From JACQFK01 sp964619955 (GTDB taxonomy: Bacteria; Planctomycetota; MHYJ01; JACPRB01): a DNA stretch of 64,000 nt. Each line of letters starts with the position of its first letter. Positions within the stretch are counted from its first letter, which is position 1. Below the pieces are notes generated by a model. It was not told the DNA's origin, made no database searches, and saw only the letters and a program-made list of their open reading frames with translations. Below are positions 35,820 through 44,294 of the stretch, one piece after another. The position numbers and the translations under genes are program-made. The stretch is taken from positions 1 to 64,000 of the forward strand of contig CAZUJF010000010.1 of assembly GCA_964619955.1 (NCBI GenBank), read 5' to 3'.

Positions 35820-37364
35820 ATGCTGACCGCGACGTGCCTGCTCGCCCTGGTCGCGACGGGCAGCGGCGCCTCGGGCGGAACGGTGGAAACCCGCCGCCTC
35901 GCCACCGTCCCCCAGGACGCCCGCCTCAAGCGCATCTTTCCCGGACCCGGACCCGACCGTCTGGGCTACGTCGCCCGCCGCGGGGCCAAGGAATTCGCGG
36001 TGATCGACGGCGTCCGCGGCCAGGATTTCGACGCGATCCCCGCGGCCATCGCCTTCAGCCCCGGGGGCCGGAGCCACGCGTACGTCGCCCGCTGCGGCGC
36101 CGAAGAGTTCGCCGTCGTCGACGGCTCGCCGGCCGAAGCCTACACCTCGATCCAGTCGCTGACCTACAGCCCCAACGGACGCCGCCTCGCCTACATCGCC
36201 GCCCGCGGCAAGCAGCGCTATTGCGTGGTGGACGGGGAGCGCGGCCGCGACTACGACTCCATCACCGCCCCCCTCCTCTTCAGCCCCGACAGCAAGCGGA
36301 TCGCCTTCGTCGCGTCGAAGGGCGGCCGGGAATTCGTCGTGGTCGACGAGATGGAGGGGGAGGCCTTCGACCTGGTCCTGCAGCCGCTCACCTGGAGCCC
36401 GAACAGCCGGGACGTGGCGTACATCGGCCTCCAGGGGGGCGACGAGTACGCCGTGATCGGCGGCCTCAAGGGGCTCGCCTTCGACCGCATGCTGCAGCCC
36501 GTGACCTTCAGCCCCGACGGCCGCCACACCGGATACCTCGTCCGCAAGGACAACCGCGAGTTCGCGGTGATCGACGGATCCCCCCAGCCGGATTTCGACG
36601 CGATCAAGTCCCCGCTCACTTTCAGCGGGGACAGCCGGCACACGGGCTACGTCGCCCTCGACAACGGCCGCCAGAGCGCGGTCATCGACGGCAGCGTCCA
36701 GGGCTCGTACGAGCGGATCCTCTCGCCGGTCCGCTTCCTCCCGGGCGGCCTGCTCACCGACTACACCGCGCGCGACGAGGGCCGGGAATTCCTCGTCTTC
36801 AACGGCATGCGCGAGGCCGGATGGGACAAGGTCGGCGGCCTGGTGCTGGGCGCGGGCCTGAAACGCCGCGCGTATGCCGCCGTGGAGGACGGCCGCTCGT
36901 TCGTGGTGGCGGACGGGCTGCCCGGGGAGCCCTTCGACGCGGTCGGCCGCCTCACGTTCAGCCCCAACGGCGCGCGCCTCGCGCACACGGCGCAGTCCCT
37001 CGGCCAGTCCTTCGTGGTGGTGGACGGCATGAAGGAGCGGACGCGCGGCGAGGTGCAGACGCTGGCGTTCACGCCCGACAGCCGCCGCGTCTGGTACGTG
37101 GAGAAGAGCGGCGCGCGCAAGAGCCTGGTGCTCGGCGGGCAGCGGACGGACCCCTTCGACGACCTCGAGGGCATGCTGTTCAGCCGGGACGGCTCCCGGA
37201 TGGCATCGCTGGTGCGGAACGACCGCAAGCGCCGGATCCTGGCGGACGGCGGCCGCTCGGCCGATTACGACGAGGTCTGGGCCCTGTCCTACGGGCGGGA
37301 CGCGGTCTCGTTCAACGCCCGGGACGGCAACGACCTCTGGCGGGTCGTCATCAAGAACCCCTGA
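35820..37364 (+). CDS. Exported PD40/WD40-like repeat propeller protein
   Basis: A 514-residue protein with a short hydrophobic start (MLTATCLLALVATGSGAS). The rest is about eleven tandem units of roughly 43 residues with consensus FSPDGRRxAYVA-x-G-x-EFVVVDG, for example FSPNGARLAHTA, FSPDSKRIAFVA, FSPDGRHTGYLV and REFLVFNGM. These correspond to TolB-like PD40 blades. The number of units suggests one large or two stacked propellers. It is probably a periplasmic or outer-surface binding protein. A strong ribosome site (GAGGAG) precedes the ATG. Confidence 0.8.
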   Translation: MLTATCLLALVATGSGASGGTVETRRLATVPQDARLKRIFPGPGPDRLGYVARRGAKEFAVIDGVRGQDFDAIPAAIAFSPGGRSHAYVARCGAEEFAVVDGSPAEAYTSIQSLTYSPNGRRLAYIAARGKQRYCVVDGERGRDYDSITAPLLFSPDSKRIAFVASKGGREFVVVDEMEGEAFDLVLQPLTWSPNSRDVAYIGLQGGDEYAVIGGLKGLAFDRMLQPVTFSPDGRHTGYLVRKDNREFAVIDGSPQPDFDAIKSPLTFSGDSRHTGYVALDNGRQSAVIDGSVQGSYERILSPVRFLPGGLLTDYTARDEGREFLVFNGMREAGWDKVGGLVLGAGLKRRAYAAVEDGRSFVVADGLPGEPFDAVGRLTFSPNGARLAHTAQSLGQSFVVVDGMKERTRGEVQTLAFTPDSRRVWYVEKSGARKSLVLGGQRTDPFDDLEGMLFSRDGSRMASLVRNDRKRRILADGGRSADYDEVWALSYGRDAVSFNARDGNDLWRVVIKNP

Positions 37365-37401
37365 TCCGCGTCATCCCCGCCGGGCCCGGGCTTATAGACC
37401 C

Positions 37402-38250
37402 ATGATGATTCAGCTTCTCCTCGCCCTGGCGCTGCAGGACCGGGCCTCCCTGCCGATCGAAGTCGAGCCCGCGGACCCCAAGGCCGCCAAGATCGTGCTG
37501 CTGGCCGGGGGCTTCAGCAAGGGCGGCGGCGAACACGAATACTTCGCGGGCTCCGTCGTCCTCTTCAACCTGCTGAAGCAGACGCCCGGCGTCGCGCCCG
37601 TGCTGGTCGCGGAGGGCTGGCCCAAGAACGAACGGATCCTCGAGGGCGCGAAGAGCCTGGTCTTCTACATGGACGGCGGCGGCAAGCAGCCCTTGTGCAC
37701 CCCTGAGCGGCTGGAACGGGTCGCCAAGCTGCTGTCTGGCGGCGCGGGGCTCGTCCACCTCCACCAGATCATCGACTACCCCAAGGAGGACGGCGAACGG
37801 ATGCTCCCCTGGCTGGGGGGCGTCTACGTCCCCAAGGTGTCCGGCCGCGGTCACTGGGACGGGGTCTTCCAAGACTTCGTCGAGCATCCGATCACCCGAG
37901 GGGTCGCGCCGTTCACGGAGAACGACGGGTTTCTCTACAAGCTGAGGTTCGTGGACGGTCTCAAGGGCATCACCCCGCTCCTGCGGACCCAGCCGCCGAA
38001 AGCCGCCTTGAAAGGCAGCGAGGATCTCGTGGCCTGGGCCTACGAGCGACCCGAGGGCGGGCGAAGTTTCGTCTTCACCGGCGCGCATGCGCACAAGGAG
38101 TGGGGGCTGGAGGGCCTGCGCCGCTTCGCCGTGAACGGCATCCTCTGGTCGGCGGGTCTCGAAGTTCCCGCCGCGGGGGCCCCGGTGGCGCTCGACCCGG
38201 CCGAACTCACCCGCCATCTCGACCCCAGGCCCGCCCCCAAGCCGAAGTAG
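37402..38250 (+). CDS. ThuA-like domain protein, exported
   Basis: A 282-residue protein with a short atypical signal (MMIQLLLALALQDRAS). The ThuA-like fold shows in KIVLLAGGFSKGGGEHEYFA, SLVFYMDGGGKQPLC, GAGLVHLHQIIDYPKEDGER and SFVFTGAHAHKEWGLEGLRR. The TATAGA box lies 6 nt before the second Met codon (37405), so that may be the true start. Its role in sugar metabolism is inferred from the family only. It is followed by the histidine decarboxylase gene 16 bp downstream, which has its own -10 box. Confidence 0.8.
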   Translation: MMIQLLLALALQDRASLPIEVEPADPKAAKIVLLAGGFSKGGGEHEYFAGSVVLFNLLKQTPGVAPVLVAEGWPKNERILEGAKSLVFYMDGGGKQPLCTPERLERVAKLLSGGAGLVHLHQIIDYPKEDGERMLPWLGGVYVPKVSGRGHWDGVFQDFVEHPITRGVAPFTENDGFLYKLRFVDGLKGITPLLRTQPPKAALKGSEDLVAWAYERPEGGRSFVFTGAHAHKEWGLEGLRRFAVNGILWSAGLEVPAAGAPVALDPAELTRHLDPRPAPKPK

Positions 38251-38252
38251 GC

Positions 38253-38258
38253 TATAAT
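38253..38258 (+). promoter_or_regulatory. -10 box of the histidine decarboxylase operon
   Basis: Perfect TATAAT, 8 nt before the ATG at 38267, leaving no space for a ribosome site. Confidence 0.55.
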
Positions 38259-38266
38259 CGGCGTTC

Positions 38267-39391
38267 ATGCCGCTGCCGGAGCCGGACCGCGAGAAACTCG
38301 AGCGGCTCTTCGGCACCCTGGAGCAGACGGCCCCCACCTGCCTGGGCTACCCCGGCAACGGCCTCTTCGACTACGAGCCGCTGTATCCGCTGCTGAAACA
38401 TCCCCTCAACAACATCGGCGACCCCTTCGTCTCCAGCAACTTCAAGCTCAACACCCACGAGTTCGAGCGCGAGGTGATCCGCTTCTTCGCGGACCTCTAC
38501 CACGCACCCCCGGACGGCACCTGGGGCTACGTCACGCACGGCGGCACCGAAGGCAACCTCTACGCCCTCTTCCTCGCCCGGGAGCTCTTTCCCGACAGCA
38601 TCGTGTACTTCTCCGAGGAGACCCACTACTCGGTGCCCAAGCTCCTGCGGCTCCTCGGCTTGAAGAGCCTCATGATCCGGGCCCTGCCCTCGGGGGCGAT
38701 GGACCCCGAGGACCTCGAGGAATCCCTGCGTCTTCACCGCGAGGTCCCGGCCATCGTCATCGCCAACATCGGGACCACGATGAAAGGCGCCCAGGACGGC
38801 ATCGAGGGCATCCTGCGCGCCCTCGACGCCGCGACCCAGCGGCGTTTCTATCTGCATTGCGACGCCGCCCTGCACGGCATGATCCTGCCCTTCGTCGACG
38901 GCGCGCCGGTCTTCGACTTCCGGCTGCCCGTCGACTCGATCGCCGTCAGCGGCCACAAGATGATCGGCTCGCCCATGCCCTGCGGCGCGGTGCTCGCCCG
39001 GCGCGCCAACGTCGACCGTATCGCGCGCTCCGTCGAGTACGTCGGCTCCCTGGACACCACGATCTCCGGCTCCCGCAACGCGCTTTCCCCCGTCTTCCTC
39101 TGGTACGCGATCCGCTCGCTGGGGCTCGAAGGGTTCCGGGCGCGGGTGGCCGGCTGTCTCGAGCTCGCCGCCTACGCCGAGGAGCAGATCCGCGCCGCCG
39201 GCTTCAACGCCTGGAAGAACCCCTGCTCGAACGTCGTCGTGCTCGACCGGCCCTCGGACGAGCTCGTCCGCCGCTGGTCCCTGGCCTCCCAGAAGAAAAT
39301 CGCCCACGTCATCACGATGCCCCACGTCGTACGGGACCAGATCGACCGGCTGGTGCGGGACCTCCGCGCCGAAAGGAGTCAGCGCCCATGA
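38267..39391 (+). CDS. hdc: Pyridoxal-phosphate histidine decarboxylase
   Basis: A 374-residue PLP enzyme of the Gram-negative histidine decarboxylase type, converting histidine to histamine. Motifs: GYPGNGLFDYEPLYPLL, WGYVTHGGTEGNLYALFLAR, SEETHYSVPKLLRLLGLKS, IVIANIGTTMKGAQDGIEGI, LHCDAALHGMILPFVD and the PLP lysine in SGHKMIGSPMPCG (Lys231), followed by TISGSRNALSP. Length matches the family (about 378). Related serine decarboxylases share the fold, so the substrate should be tested. It is coupled by ATGA overlap to a double-ACT protein, a plausible amino-acid sensor. Confidence 0.88.
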   Translation: MPLPEPDREKLERLFGTLEQTAPTCLGYPGNGLFDYEPLYPLLKHPLNNIGDPFVSSNFKLNTHEFEREVIRFFADLYHAPPDGTWGYVTHGGTEGNLYALFLARELFPDSIVYFSEETHYSVPKLLRLLGLKSLMIRALPSGAMDPEDLEESLRLHREVPAIVIANIGTTMKGAQDGIEGILRALDAATQRRFYLHCDAALHGMILPFVDGAPVFDFRLPVDSIAVSGHKMIGSPMPCGAVLARRANVDRIARSVEYVGSLDTTISGSRNALSPVFLWYAIRSLGLEGFRARVAGCLELAAYAEEQIRAAGFNAWKNPCSNVVVLDRPSDELVRRWSLASQKKIAHVITMPHVVRDQIDRLVRDLRAERSQRP

Positions 39392-39780
39392 AGCAGATCG
39401 TCATCCTGTCGGAGCAGCGCCCCGGGATCGTCGCGGACGTGACCATCGCCCTCGGCGAGCGGGGCGTCAACATCGCCGCCATCGACGCGGAGACGCACCA
39501 GGGCGTCGGCGTGGTCCGGATGAGCGTGGCCGACTACGACCTCGCGCTGCGGGTGCTGCGGGACGCGGGCTTCCACGCGTTCAGCGAGGAGGTGCTGCTG
39601 ATCCGCGTGGAGGACAAGCCGGGCGCGCTCGCGCGCATCGGGCGGCGCTTCAAGGACGCGGGCATCGACCTGACCAGCCTGCGCATCGTGAACCGGGACG
39701 GCCAGACGGGCGTGGCCGCGCTCTCCTGCGCGGACGCGGCCAAGGCGCGCGACCTGGTCCGGGACGAACTGCTCAGCTGA
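39388..39780 (+). CDS. Tandem ACT-domain protein, putative amino-acid sensor
   Basis: A 130-residue protein made of two ACT domains (about 1-65, QIVILSEQRPGIVADVTIAL, and 66-130, LLIRVEDKPGALARIGRRF). Each has the pattern of beta strand, PG turn and helix that binds amino acids. It has a strong ribosome site (GAAAGGAG) inside the end of the histidine decarboxylase gene, overlapping its stop as ATGA. It has no catalytic domain, so it likely regulates a partner enzyme in response to an amino acid. Confidence 0.88.
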   Translation: MKQIVILSEQRPGIVADVTIALGERGVNIAAIDAETHQGVGVVRMSVADYDLALRVLRDAGFHAFSEEVLLIRVEDKPGALARIGRRFKDAGIDLTSLRIVNRDGQTGVAALSCADAAKARDLVRDELLS

Positions 39781-39781
39781 G

Positions 39782-41017
39782 CTACTTCGCCTTCACGTCG
39801 TAGCAGTACAGTTCGCCCTGGTTGCGGATGTAGAGCTTCCCGTTGGCGACCACGGGGTAGGCCCAGGTGTTCTTGCCCGACGGATCGGGCAGCGAGAAAC
39901 GGCCCTTCTCCTTGTAGGCCGTCGGCGTAGCCTCGACGAGCGCGATCTCGCCCTTGCTCGCCCTTTCGCTGCGCACGATGAAATGGCCGTCGGCGTACGT
40001 GATGGCCCCCTTGCCCACGCTCTTGTCGCTCCAGACCACCTTCCCGGTCTTGAAGTCGATGCACTCCATCTTGTTCTGGGTCAACCCGTAGACGTGATCC
40101 TCCAGCAGGATGACCCCGCCGTGATGATTCTCCATCTGCCTGCCTTCATAGCGGAGTTCGGCGCTGAACTTCCCTCCGTTGGCGCTGATGGTGTACGCCG
40201 TGCAGCCGATGCCGTAGGCCGACGACACGAAGACGATCCCGTCCCGCGCCACCGGCGTGGTGCAGATCGCCACTTTTCCCTGGGGCCGGGCGCCCTTCCA
40301 GAGCAGCTTCCCGTCCTGGCCCACGCCGACGACGCTGTTCATGGTCATCGCCACGTACTGCTTCACCCCTCCGATCTCGGTCGGATAGAGCGACGTGTAC
40401 TCGGCGCCGTCGGTGAAGTCCTTCGTCCGCCACACGGTCGCGCCCGTTTCCTTGTCCAGGGCCAGGATCGCCCCGTCCTTCCCGCCGGGGATGCAGACCA
40501 GGTTCTTGCCGTCGACCAGGGGGGACTCCGAATACATCCAGGCTCCCACCTTGCCGCCGAAATCCTTCTTCATGTTCTTCCGCCAGACTTCCTTGCCGCC
40601 CTCAAGCTCGCAGCAAAGAAGCTCGCCTTCCTCGGCGAGGATGTAGACCCGCTTCCCGTCGACCGTCGGCGTCGCCCGGGCGCCGGGGTACTGACCGTGC
40701 GTGGGAGGCGGCGCCACTTTCGTCTTCCAGACGAGCTTGCCGTCCGCCTCACCGAGGGCCATCAGGTAGGCGCCGTCCTCGAGGTTGCCCAGGATGTAGA
40801 TGCGGCCGCCCGTGACGGCGACCGTCGAGTACCCCAGGCCGACCAGGTCCGACTTCCAGACGAGCTTCGGACCGCCCTCCGGCCAGGCCTTGAGCAGCCC
40901 GGTCTCGGTCGACTTGTTGTCGCGGTTCTTCCCCAGCCACTGCGGCCAGCCTTCCTGGGCGGAGGCGGTCGAGCACACGGACACGAGCAGCAGGGCGACG
41001 GAAGCGGCGGATCTCAT
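39782..41017 (-). CDS. PQQ-like beta-propeller protein, exported
   Basis: A 411-residue protein with signal peptide (MRSAASVALLLVSVCSTASA). Propeller blades carry the usual repeated units: GWPQWLGKNRDNKSTE, DGKLVWKTKVAPPP, GGKEVWRKNMKKDF, TGATVWRTKDFTDG, TGKVVWSDKSVGKG and a last ANGKLYIRNQGELYCYD. It is an outer, non-enzymatic propeller as far as one can see. A GAGGAG site precedes the ATG. It converges with the ACT protein gene 1-2 bp away. Confidence 0.87.
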   Translation of the reverse strand: MRSAASVALLLVSVCSTASAQEGWPQWLGKNRDNKSTETGLLKAWPEGGPKLVWKSDLVGLGYSTVAVTGGRIYILGNLEDGAYLMALGEADGKLVWKTKVAPPPTHGQYPGARATPTVDGKRVYILAEEGELLCCELEGGKEVWRKNMKKDFGGKVGAWMYSESPLVDGKNLVCIPGGKDGAILALDKETGATVWRTKDFTDGAEYTSLYPTEIGGVKQYVAMTMNSVVGVGQDGKLLWKGARPQGKVAICTTPVARDGIVFVSSAYGIGCTAYTISANGGKFSAELRYEGRQMENHHGGVILLEDHVYGLTQNKMECIDFKTGKVVWSDKSVGKGAITYADGHFIVRSERASKGEIALVEATPTAYKEKGRFSLPDPSGKNTWAYPVVANGKLYIRNQGELYCYDVKAK

Positions 41018-41081
41018 CGTTCTCTCCTCTTGAAGCGGTCTGGATCATATACGCGAGACCGCCCGATTTGGTTCGAAATGC

Positions 41082-41087
41082 TATGCT
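41082..41087 (+). promoter_or_regulatory. -10 box of the trmB-like gene, leaderless spacing
   Basis: TATGCT, exactly 6 nt (TTCCCC) before the GTG start at 41094. Confidence 0.45.
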
Positions 41088-41093
41088 TTCCCC

Positions 41094-41708
41094 GTGCCAG
41101 CAGCCCCCTTCGACTGGGAAGCCGCCTTCGGCCGCCGGGCCCCCCGGATCCTCGACGTGGGCTGCGGCGAGGGGCACTTCCTCATCGACAGCGCCCGCGC
41201 GCATCCGGAACGCGACCACGTCGGCATCGACCTGCTCCGGCCGCTCATCGAACGCGCCGCCGGACGCGCCGCCGGCCTGTCCAACGTGCGCTTTCTCTGC
41301 GCCGACGCCGTCGCCTGGCTGCGGCGCGAGACCTCTCTGGACGAGATCCACATCTACCACCCCCAGCCGTATTTCCACCCGGACCAGGCCCCGCTCGGCC
41401 TGCTGACCCCCGCCTTCTTCGAGTGCTGCTGGACGGCCCTGCGGCCGCAGGGCAGGCTCGTCCTCCAGACCGACCACAAGACCTACGGGCGCTACCTGCT
41501 GGAAGCGGCCCGCAAACACTTCGCGATGGAGCCCCTGCCGGGGCCCTGGCCCGACGCGCCGGAAGGCCGCACGCGCCGCGAAAAACTCGCCCGCCGCAAA
41601 GGCCTGAAGATCCTGCGGGCCGAGGGGATGCGCCGCGAGACCCCGCTGGACAGCCCCGAGCCCAAACCTTACTTCGAAACGCCGCGCCGGCGCGTCCGCC
41701 ACACGTAA
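41094..41708 (+). CDS. TrmB-like tRNA (guanine-N7)-methyltransferase, divergent
   Basis: A 204-residue SAM-dependent methyltransferase. SAM motif ILDVGCGEGHFLIDSA (about 19-34) and HVGIDLLRPLIERAAGRA match TrmB, the tRNA m7G46 enzyme. However, the family's NFPDPWPKKRHHKRR segment reads IYHPQPYFHPDQAPLGLLTP here, so the substrate-binding part is altered, though PxPxxxHP keeps the general shape. Later LVLQTDHKTYGRYLLEAARK fits TrmB again. It could be a TrmB with changed specificity. The GTG start is 6 nt from a -10 box. Confidence 0.72.
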   Translation: MPAAPFDWEAAFGRRAPRILDVGCGEGHFLIDSARAHPERDHVGIDLLRPLIERAAGRAAGLSNVRFLCADAVAWLRRETSLDEIHIYHPQPYFHPDQAPLGLLTPAFFECCWTALRPQGRLVLQTDHKTYGRYLLEAARKHFAMEPLPGPWPDAPEGRTRREKLARRKGLKILRAEGMRRETPLDSPEPKPYFETPRRRVRHT

Positions 41709-41712
41709 GCGC

Positions 41713-41740
41713 TTGACTCAGGTGTATCTTATGATATAAC
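41713..41740 (+). promoter_or_regulatory. Promoter TTGACT-16-TATAAC, leaderless
   Basis: A good -35 (TTGACT), 16-bp spacer and -10 (TATAAC), followed by exactly 6 nt (AAGTTT) and ATG. It is one of the two clearest full promoters in the window and the expected start is the ATG itself. The AT-rich stretch stands out from the GC-rich surroundings. Confidence 0.75.
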
Positions 41741-41746
41741 AAGTTT

Positions 41747-42958
41747 ATGTTTCTAAGAGATACACTTCTGGCGGTCCTGAAAGATCCGGGGACGCCCCCC
41801 GGGCCGGAGCCCGAAGTCGCCCGGGAGCTCGCGGAACGGATCCCGGCCCGCTCGCCGCATGCCCTGATCCTCACCGGCGTACGGCGCTCCGGGAAGAGCA
41901 TCCTCCAGACCCAACTTCGCAGACGGGTCAGGCACGCCTTCAGCTGCAATTTCGAGGACACCCGGCTCTACGGCCTGGGACCGGAGGATTTCCCGGCGCT
42001 GCTGTCCGTGATCGAGGAACTGGCGGTCCGCAACGCCCAGATCTTCCTCGATGAAGTCCAGGAGGTCCCCGAATGGCAGCGGCTCGTGCGCTCCCTGCTC
42101 GACCGCGGCCGCACGGTCTGCGTCACCGGCTCGAACGCCTCGCTCCTGGGGCGCGAACTCGGGGCCAAGCTCACGGGCCGGCATCTGTCCTACGAGGTCT
42201 TCCCCTTCAGCTACCGGGAATATCTCGCCTACACCCGCGCCAGACCGGGGGCCGCCTCGCTGCAGTCCTGGCTGGAGCACGGCGGCTTTCCCGGCCACCT
42301 CCGGCGGCGGGACCCCCAGGTCCTCCAGGAACTGCTGCGCGACGTCGTCTACCGCGACATCGCCCTGCGGCGCGGCCTGCGGGAGACGAAACATGTGATG
42401 AACCTCGCGCTCTTCCTCCTCGCCCACACGGGTCAGCCGCTCTCGCTGCAGTCCCTGACGAAGGCCCTCGAGATCCCCACCGTCGCCCAGACGTCCCGCT
42501 ACGTGGAATTCCTCGAGGATGCCTACCTCCTCCTCTCCGCGCCGAAATTCAGCCCTTCGTTCAAGAAGCGGGTCGTGGCGCCCCGGAAGTACTACGCGGT
42601 CGACACCGGCTTCCGCCGGGCGAACTCGCCGCAAATGATCCCCGATCTGGGCCGACAGCTCGAGAACGCCGTCTTCATGGCGCTGCGCCGCCGCCAGGGA
42701 CGCGTCTGCTACGCGGGCGAAAAGGACCTTTGGGAGTGCGACTTCGTGACCGACCGCGAGATCATCCAGGTCACGGCCGAACTCAGCCCGCACAACCGGA
42801 AGCGCGAGGTCGAGGGGCTCCTCCGCGCCTCCCGGCTCCCGGGAAAACGGAAGGCGCTCCTCCTGACCCTGAACCAGCGCGACCGCCTGAAGGTCGACGG
42901 ATTGACGATCGACGTCCGGCCGGCGTGGGACTGGCTTACGGCATCCGCTGGAGCTTGA
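41747..42958 (+). CDS. AAA ATPase with DUF4143 domain
   Basis: A 403-residue protein of the AAA_14/DUF4143 group. Walker A GVRRSGKS (about 44-51), Walker B IFLDEVQEV (around residue 98-106), sensor VCVTGSNASLL, and a C-terminal DUF4143 nuclease-like part (YYAVDTGFRRANSP, ENAVFMALRRRQGRVCYAGE, KDLWECDFVT with the E-x-D-F core). Such proteins are often mobile or linked to toxin-antitoxin-like loci, and their function is unclear. The promoter is AT-rich and strong. The last 23 bases overlap the 3' end of aroA on the other strand. Confidence 0.88.
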   Translation: MFLRDTLLAVLKDPGTPPGPEPEVARELAERIPARSPHALILTGVRRSGKSILQTQLRRRVRHAFSCNFEDTRLYGLGPEDFPALLSVIEELAVRNAQIFLDEVQEVPEWQRLVRSLLDRGRTVCVTGSNASLLGRELGAKLTGRHLSYEVFPFSYREYLAYTRARPGAASLQSWLEHGGFPGHLRRRDPQVLQELLRDVVYRDIALRRGLRETKHVMNLALFLLAHTGQPLSLQSLTKALEIPTVAQTSRYVEFLEDAYLLLSAPKFSPSFKKRVVAPRKYYAVDTGFRRANSPQMIPDLGRQLENAVFMALRRRQGRVCYAGEKDLWECDFVTDREIIQVTAELSPHNRKREVEGLLRASRLPGKRKALLLTLNQRDRLKVDGLTIDVRPAWDWLTASAGA

Positions 42959-44219
42959 GCCCCAGGGATTCGAGCTTCTCGAAGAAGCCGGGGAAGCTCT
43001 TGGAGACGCACTCGGGATCCCGGATCACCACGCCCGGCGCCGCCGTGGCCGCGACCGCGAAGCTCATCGCCATCCGGTGGTCCCGGTAGGTGTCGATCTC
43101 CGCCGGCAGCACCCGCGCCGGGGGGGTCAGCGTGAACCCGTCCGTCCCCTCCTCGACCTCCGCGCCGAGCTTGCCGCATTCCTTCGCGATCGCCGCGATG
43201 CGGTCCGTCTCCTTCACGCGCAGGTTCTTCACGTTGCGGACTCGCGTCGGACCCTTCGCGAAGAGCGCGACCGCCGCGAGCGTCTGCGCGGAGTCCGGGC
43301 AGTTGTTCATGTCCACGTCGACGCCCTTCATCGGCGCGCCCGTCAGCTCGATGAAGTCCGGCCCCATCGTCACCTTGTTGCCCATCTGCTCGAGGATGCG
43401 CGCCAGCTCCACCTCGCCCTGGTGCGTCCTCGCGCCGATGCCGCGCACCTTCGCGCGCCCGCCGGTCACCGCCGCCATCGCGAGGAAGTACATGGCGCTC
43501 GCGCCGTCCGCCTCGATGGGATACACGCGCGGCCGGTACTTCGAGCCGGCCGGGATCCGGAAAGAGCGGTAGCCGTCCCGCTCCACCGCGACCCCCAGGT
43601 CCCGCATGACGTCCAGCGTGATCTCGATGTAGGGCTTCGACGCGACGTCGCCCTCGACGGCGATCTCCACCGCCCCGCCCACGCCCGGCGCCGCCAGCAG
43701 CAGCGAGGACACGAACTGGCTCGACGTGTCCCCCGCCACCACGGTGCGGCCGGCCTTCAGCCCCTTCGCCGCGATCGCCAGCGGCGGACAGCCCTCGCTC
43801 ATTTCATACGCGATCTGCGCGCCCAGCGTGCGCAGCGCGTTCACGAGGCCCCCGATGGGCCGCTCGCGCATGCGCGCCTCGCCGTCGATCACGTACTGCC
43901 CGCGGCCCAGGCAGACGAGCGACGTGAAGAAGCGCAGCGCCGTCCCGGCGTTCCCCATGAAGAAGGTCCCCTCGTCCTTGAAGGGCTTCCCGCCGTCCAC
44001 CACGATCAGGCTGTCCCGGTCCGACGTCGTGACGGGGATGCCGATCTGGTTCAGGGCCGTGGCCAGGCAGCGCGAGTCGTCGGAGAACGACGCGTTCGTG
44101 AGCCGCGAGACGCCGGGGGCCAGCGCCGCCGCGATCAGCGCGCGGTTGGTCAGGCTTTTCGAGCCCAGGATCGGCAGGTCGAAGGAGACGGGGCCCGCGG
44201 GCTGTATCGCGATCTTCAT
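42936..44219 (-). CDS. aroA: 3-phosphoshikimate 1-carboxyvinyltransferase (EPSP synthase)
   Basis: Joins shikimate-3-phosphate and phosphoenolpyruvate in the aromatic amino-acid pathway. The 427-residue protein has normal length. Seen motifs: GSKSLTNRALIAAALAPG at the N-terminus, FFMGNAGTALRFFTSLV (substrate loop), IGGLVNALRTLGAQI, DTSSQFVSSLLLAAP, NLRVKETDRIAAI and TYRDHRMAMSFAVAA. A TATAGT box lies 11 nt before the ATG. It stands alone and overlaps the ATPase gene end by 23 bp. Confidence 0.95.
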   Translation of the reverse strand: MKIAIQPAGPVSFDLPILGSKSLTNRALIAAALAPGVSRLTNASFSDDSRCLATALNQIGIPVTTSDRDSLIVVDGGKPFKDEGTFFMGNAGTALRFFTSLVCLGRGQYVIDGEARMRERPIGGLVNALRTLGAQIAYEMSEGCPPLAIAAKGLKAGRTVVAGDTSSQFVSSLLLAAPGVGGAVEIAVEGDVASKPYIEITLDVMRDLGVAVERDGYRSFRIPAGSKYRPRVYPIEADGASAMYFLAMAAVTGGRAKVRGIGARTHQGEVELARILEQMGNKVTMGPDFIELTGAPMKGVDVDMNNCPDSAQTLAAVALFAKGPTRVRNVKNLRVKETDRIAAIAKECGKLGAEVEEGTDGFTLTPPARVLPAEIDTYRDHRMAMSFAVAATAAPGVVIRDPECVSKSFPGFFEKLESLGLKLQRMP

Positions 44220-44282
44220 CGGAGCAGCGCACTATAGCAGAAGCGCCGGGACCCGCCAATTGACCCCGCGGCGGCGGCCCGC

Positions 44283-44288
44283 TACAGT
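44283..44288 (+). promoter_or_regulatory. -10 box of the FG-GAP protein gene, leaderless spacing
   Basis: TACAGT, exactly 6 nt (CCTCCC) before the ATG at 44295. Confidence 0.45.
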
Positions 44289-44294
44289 CCTCCC

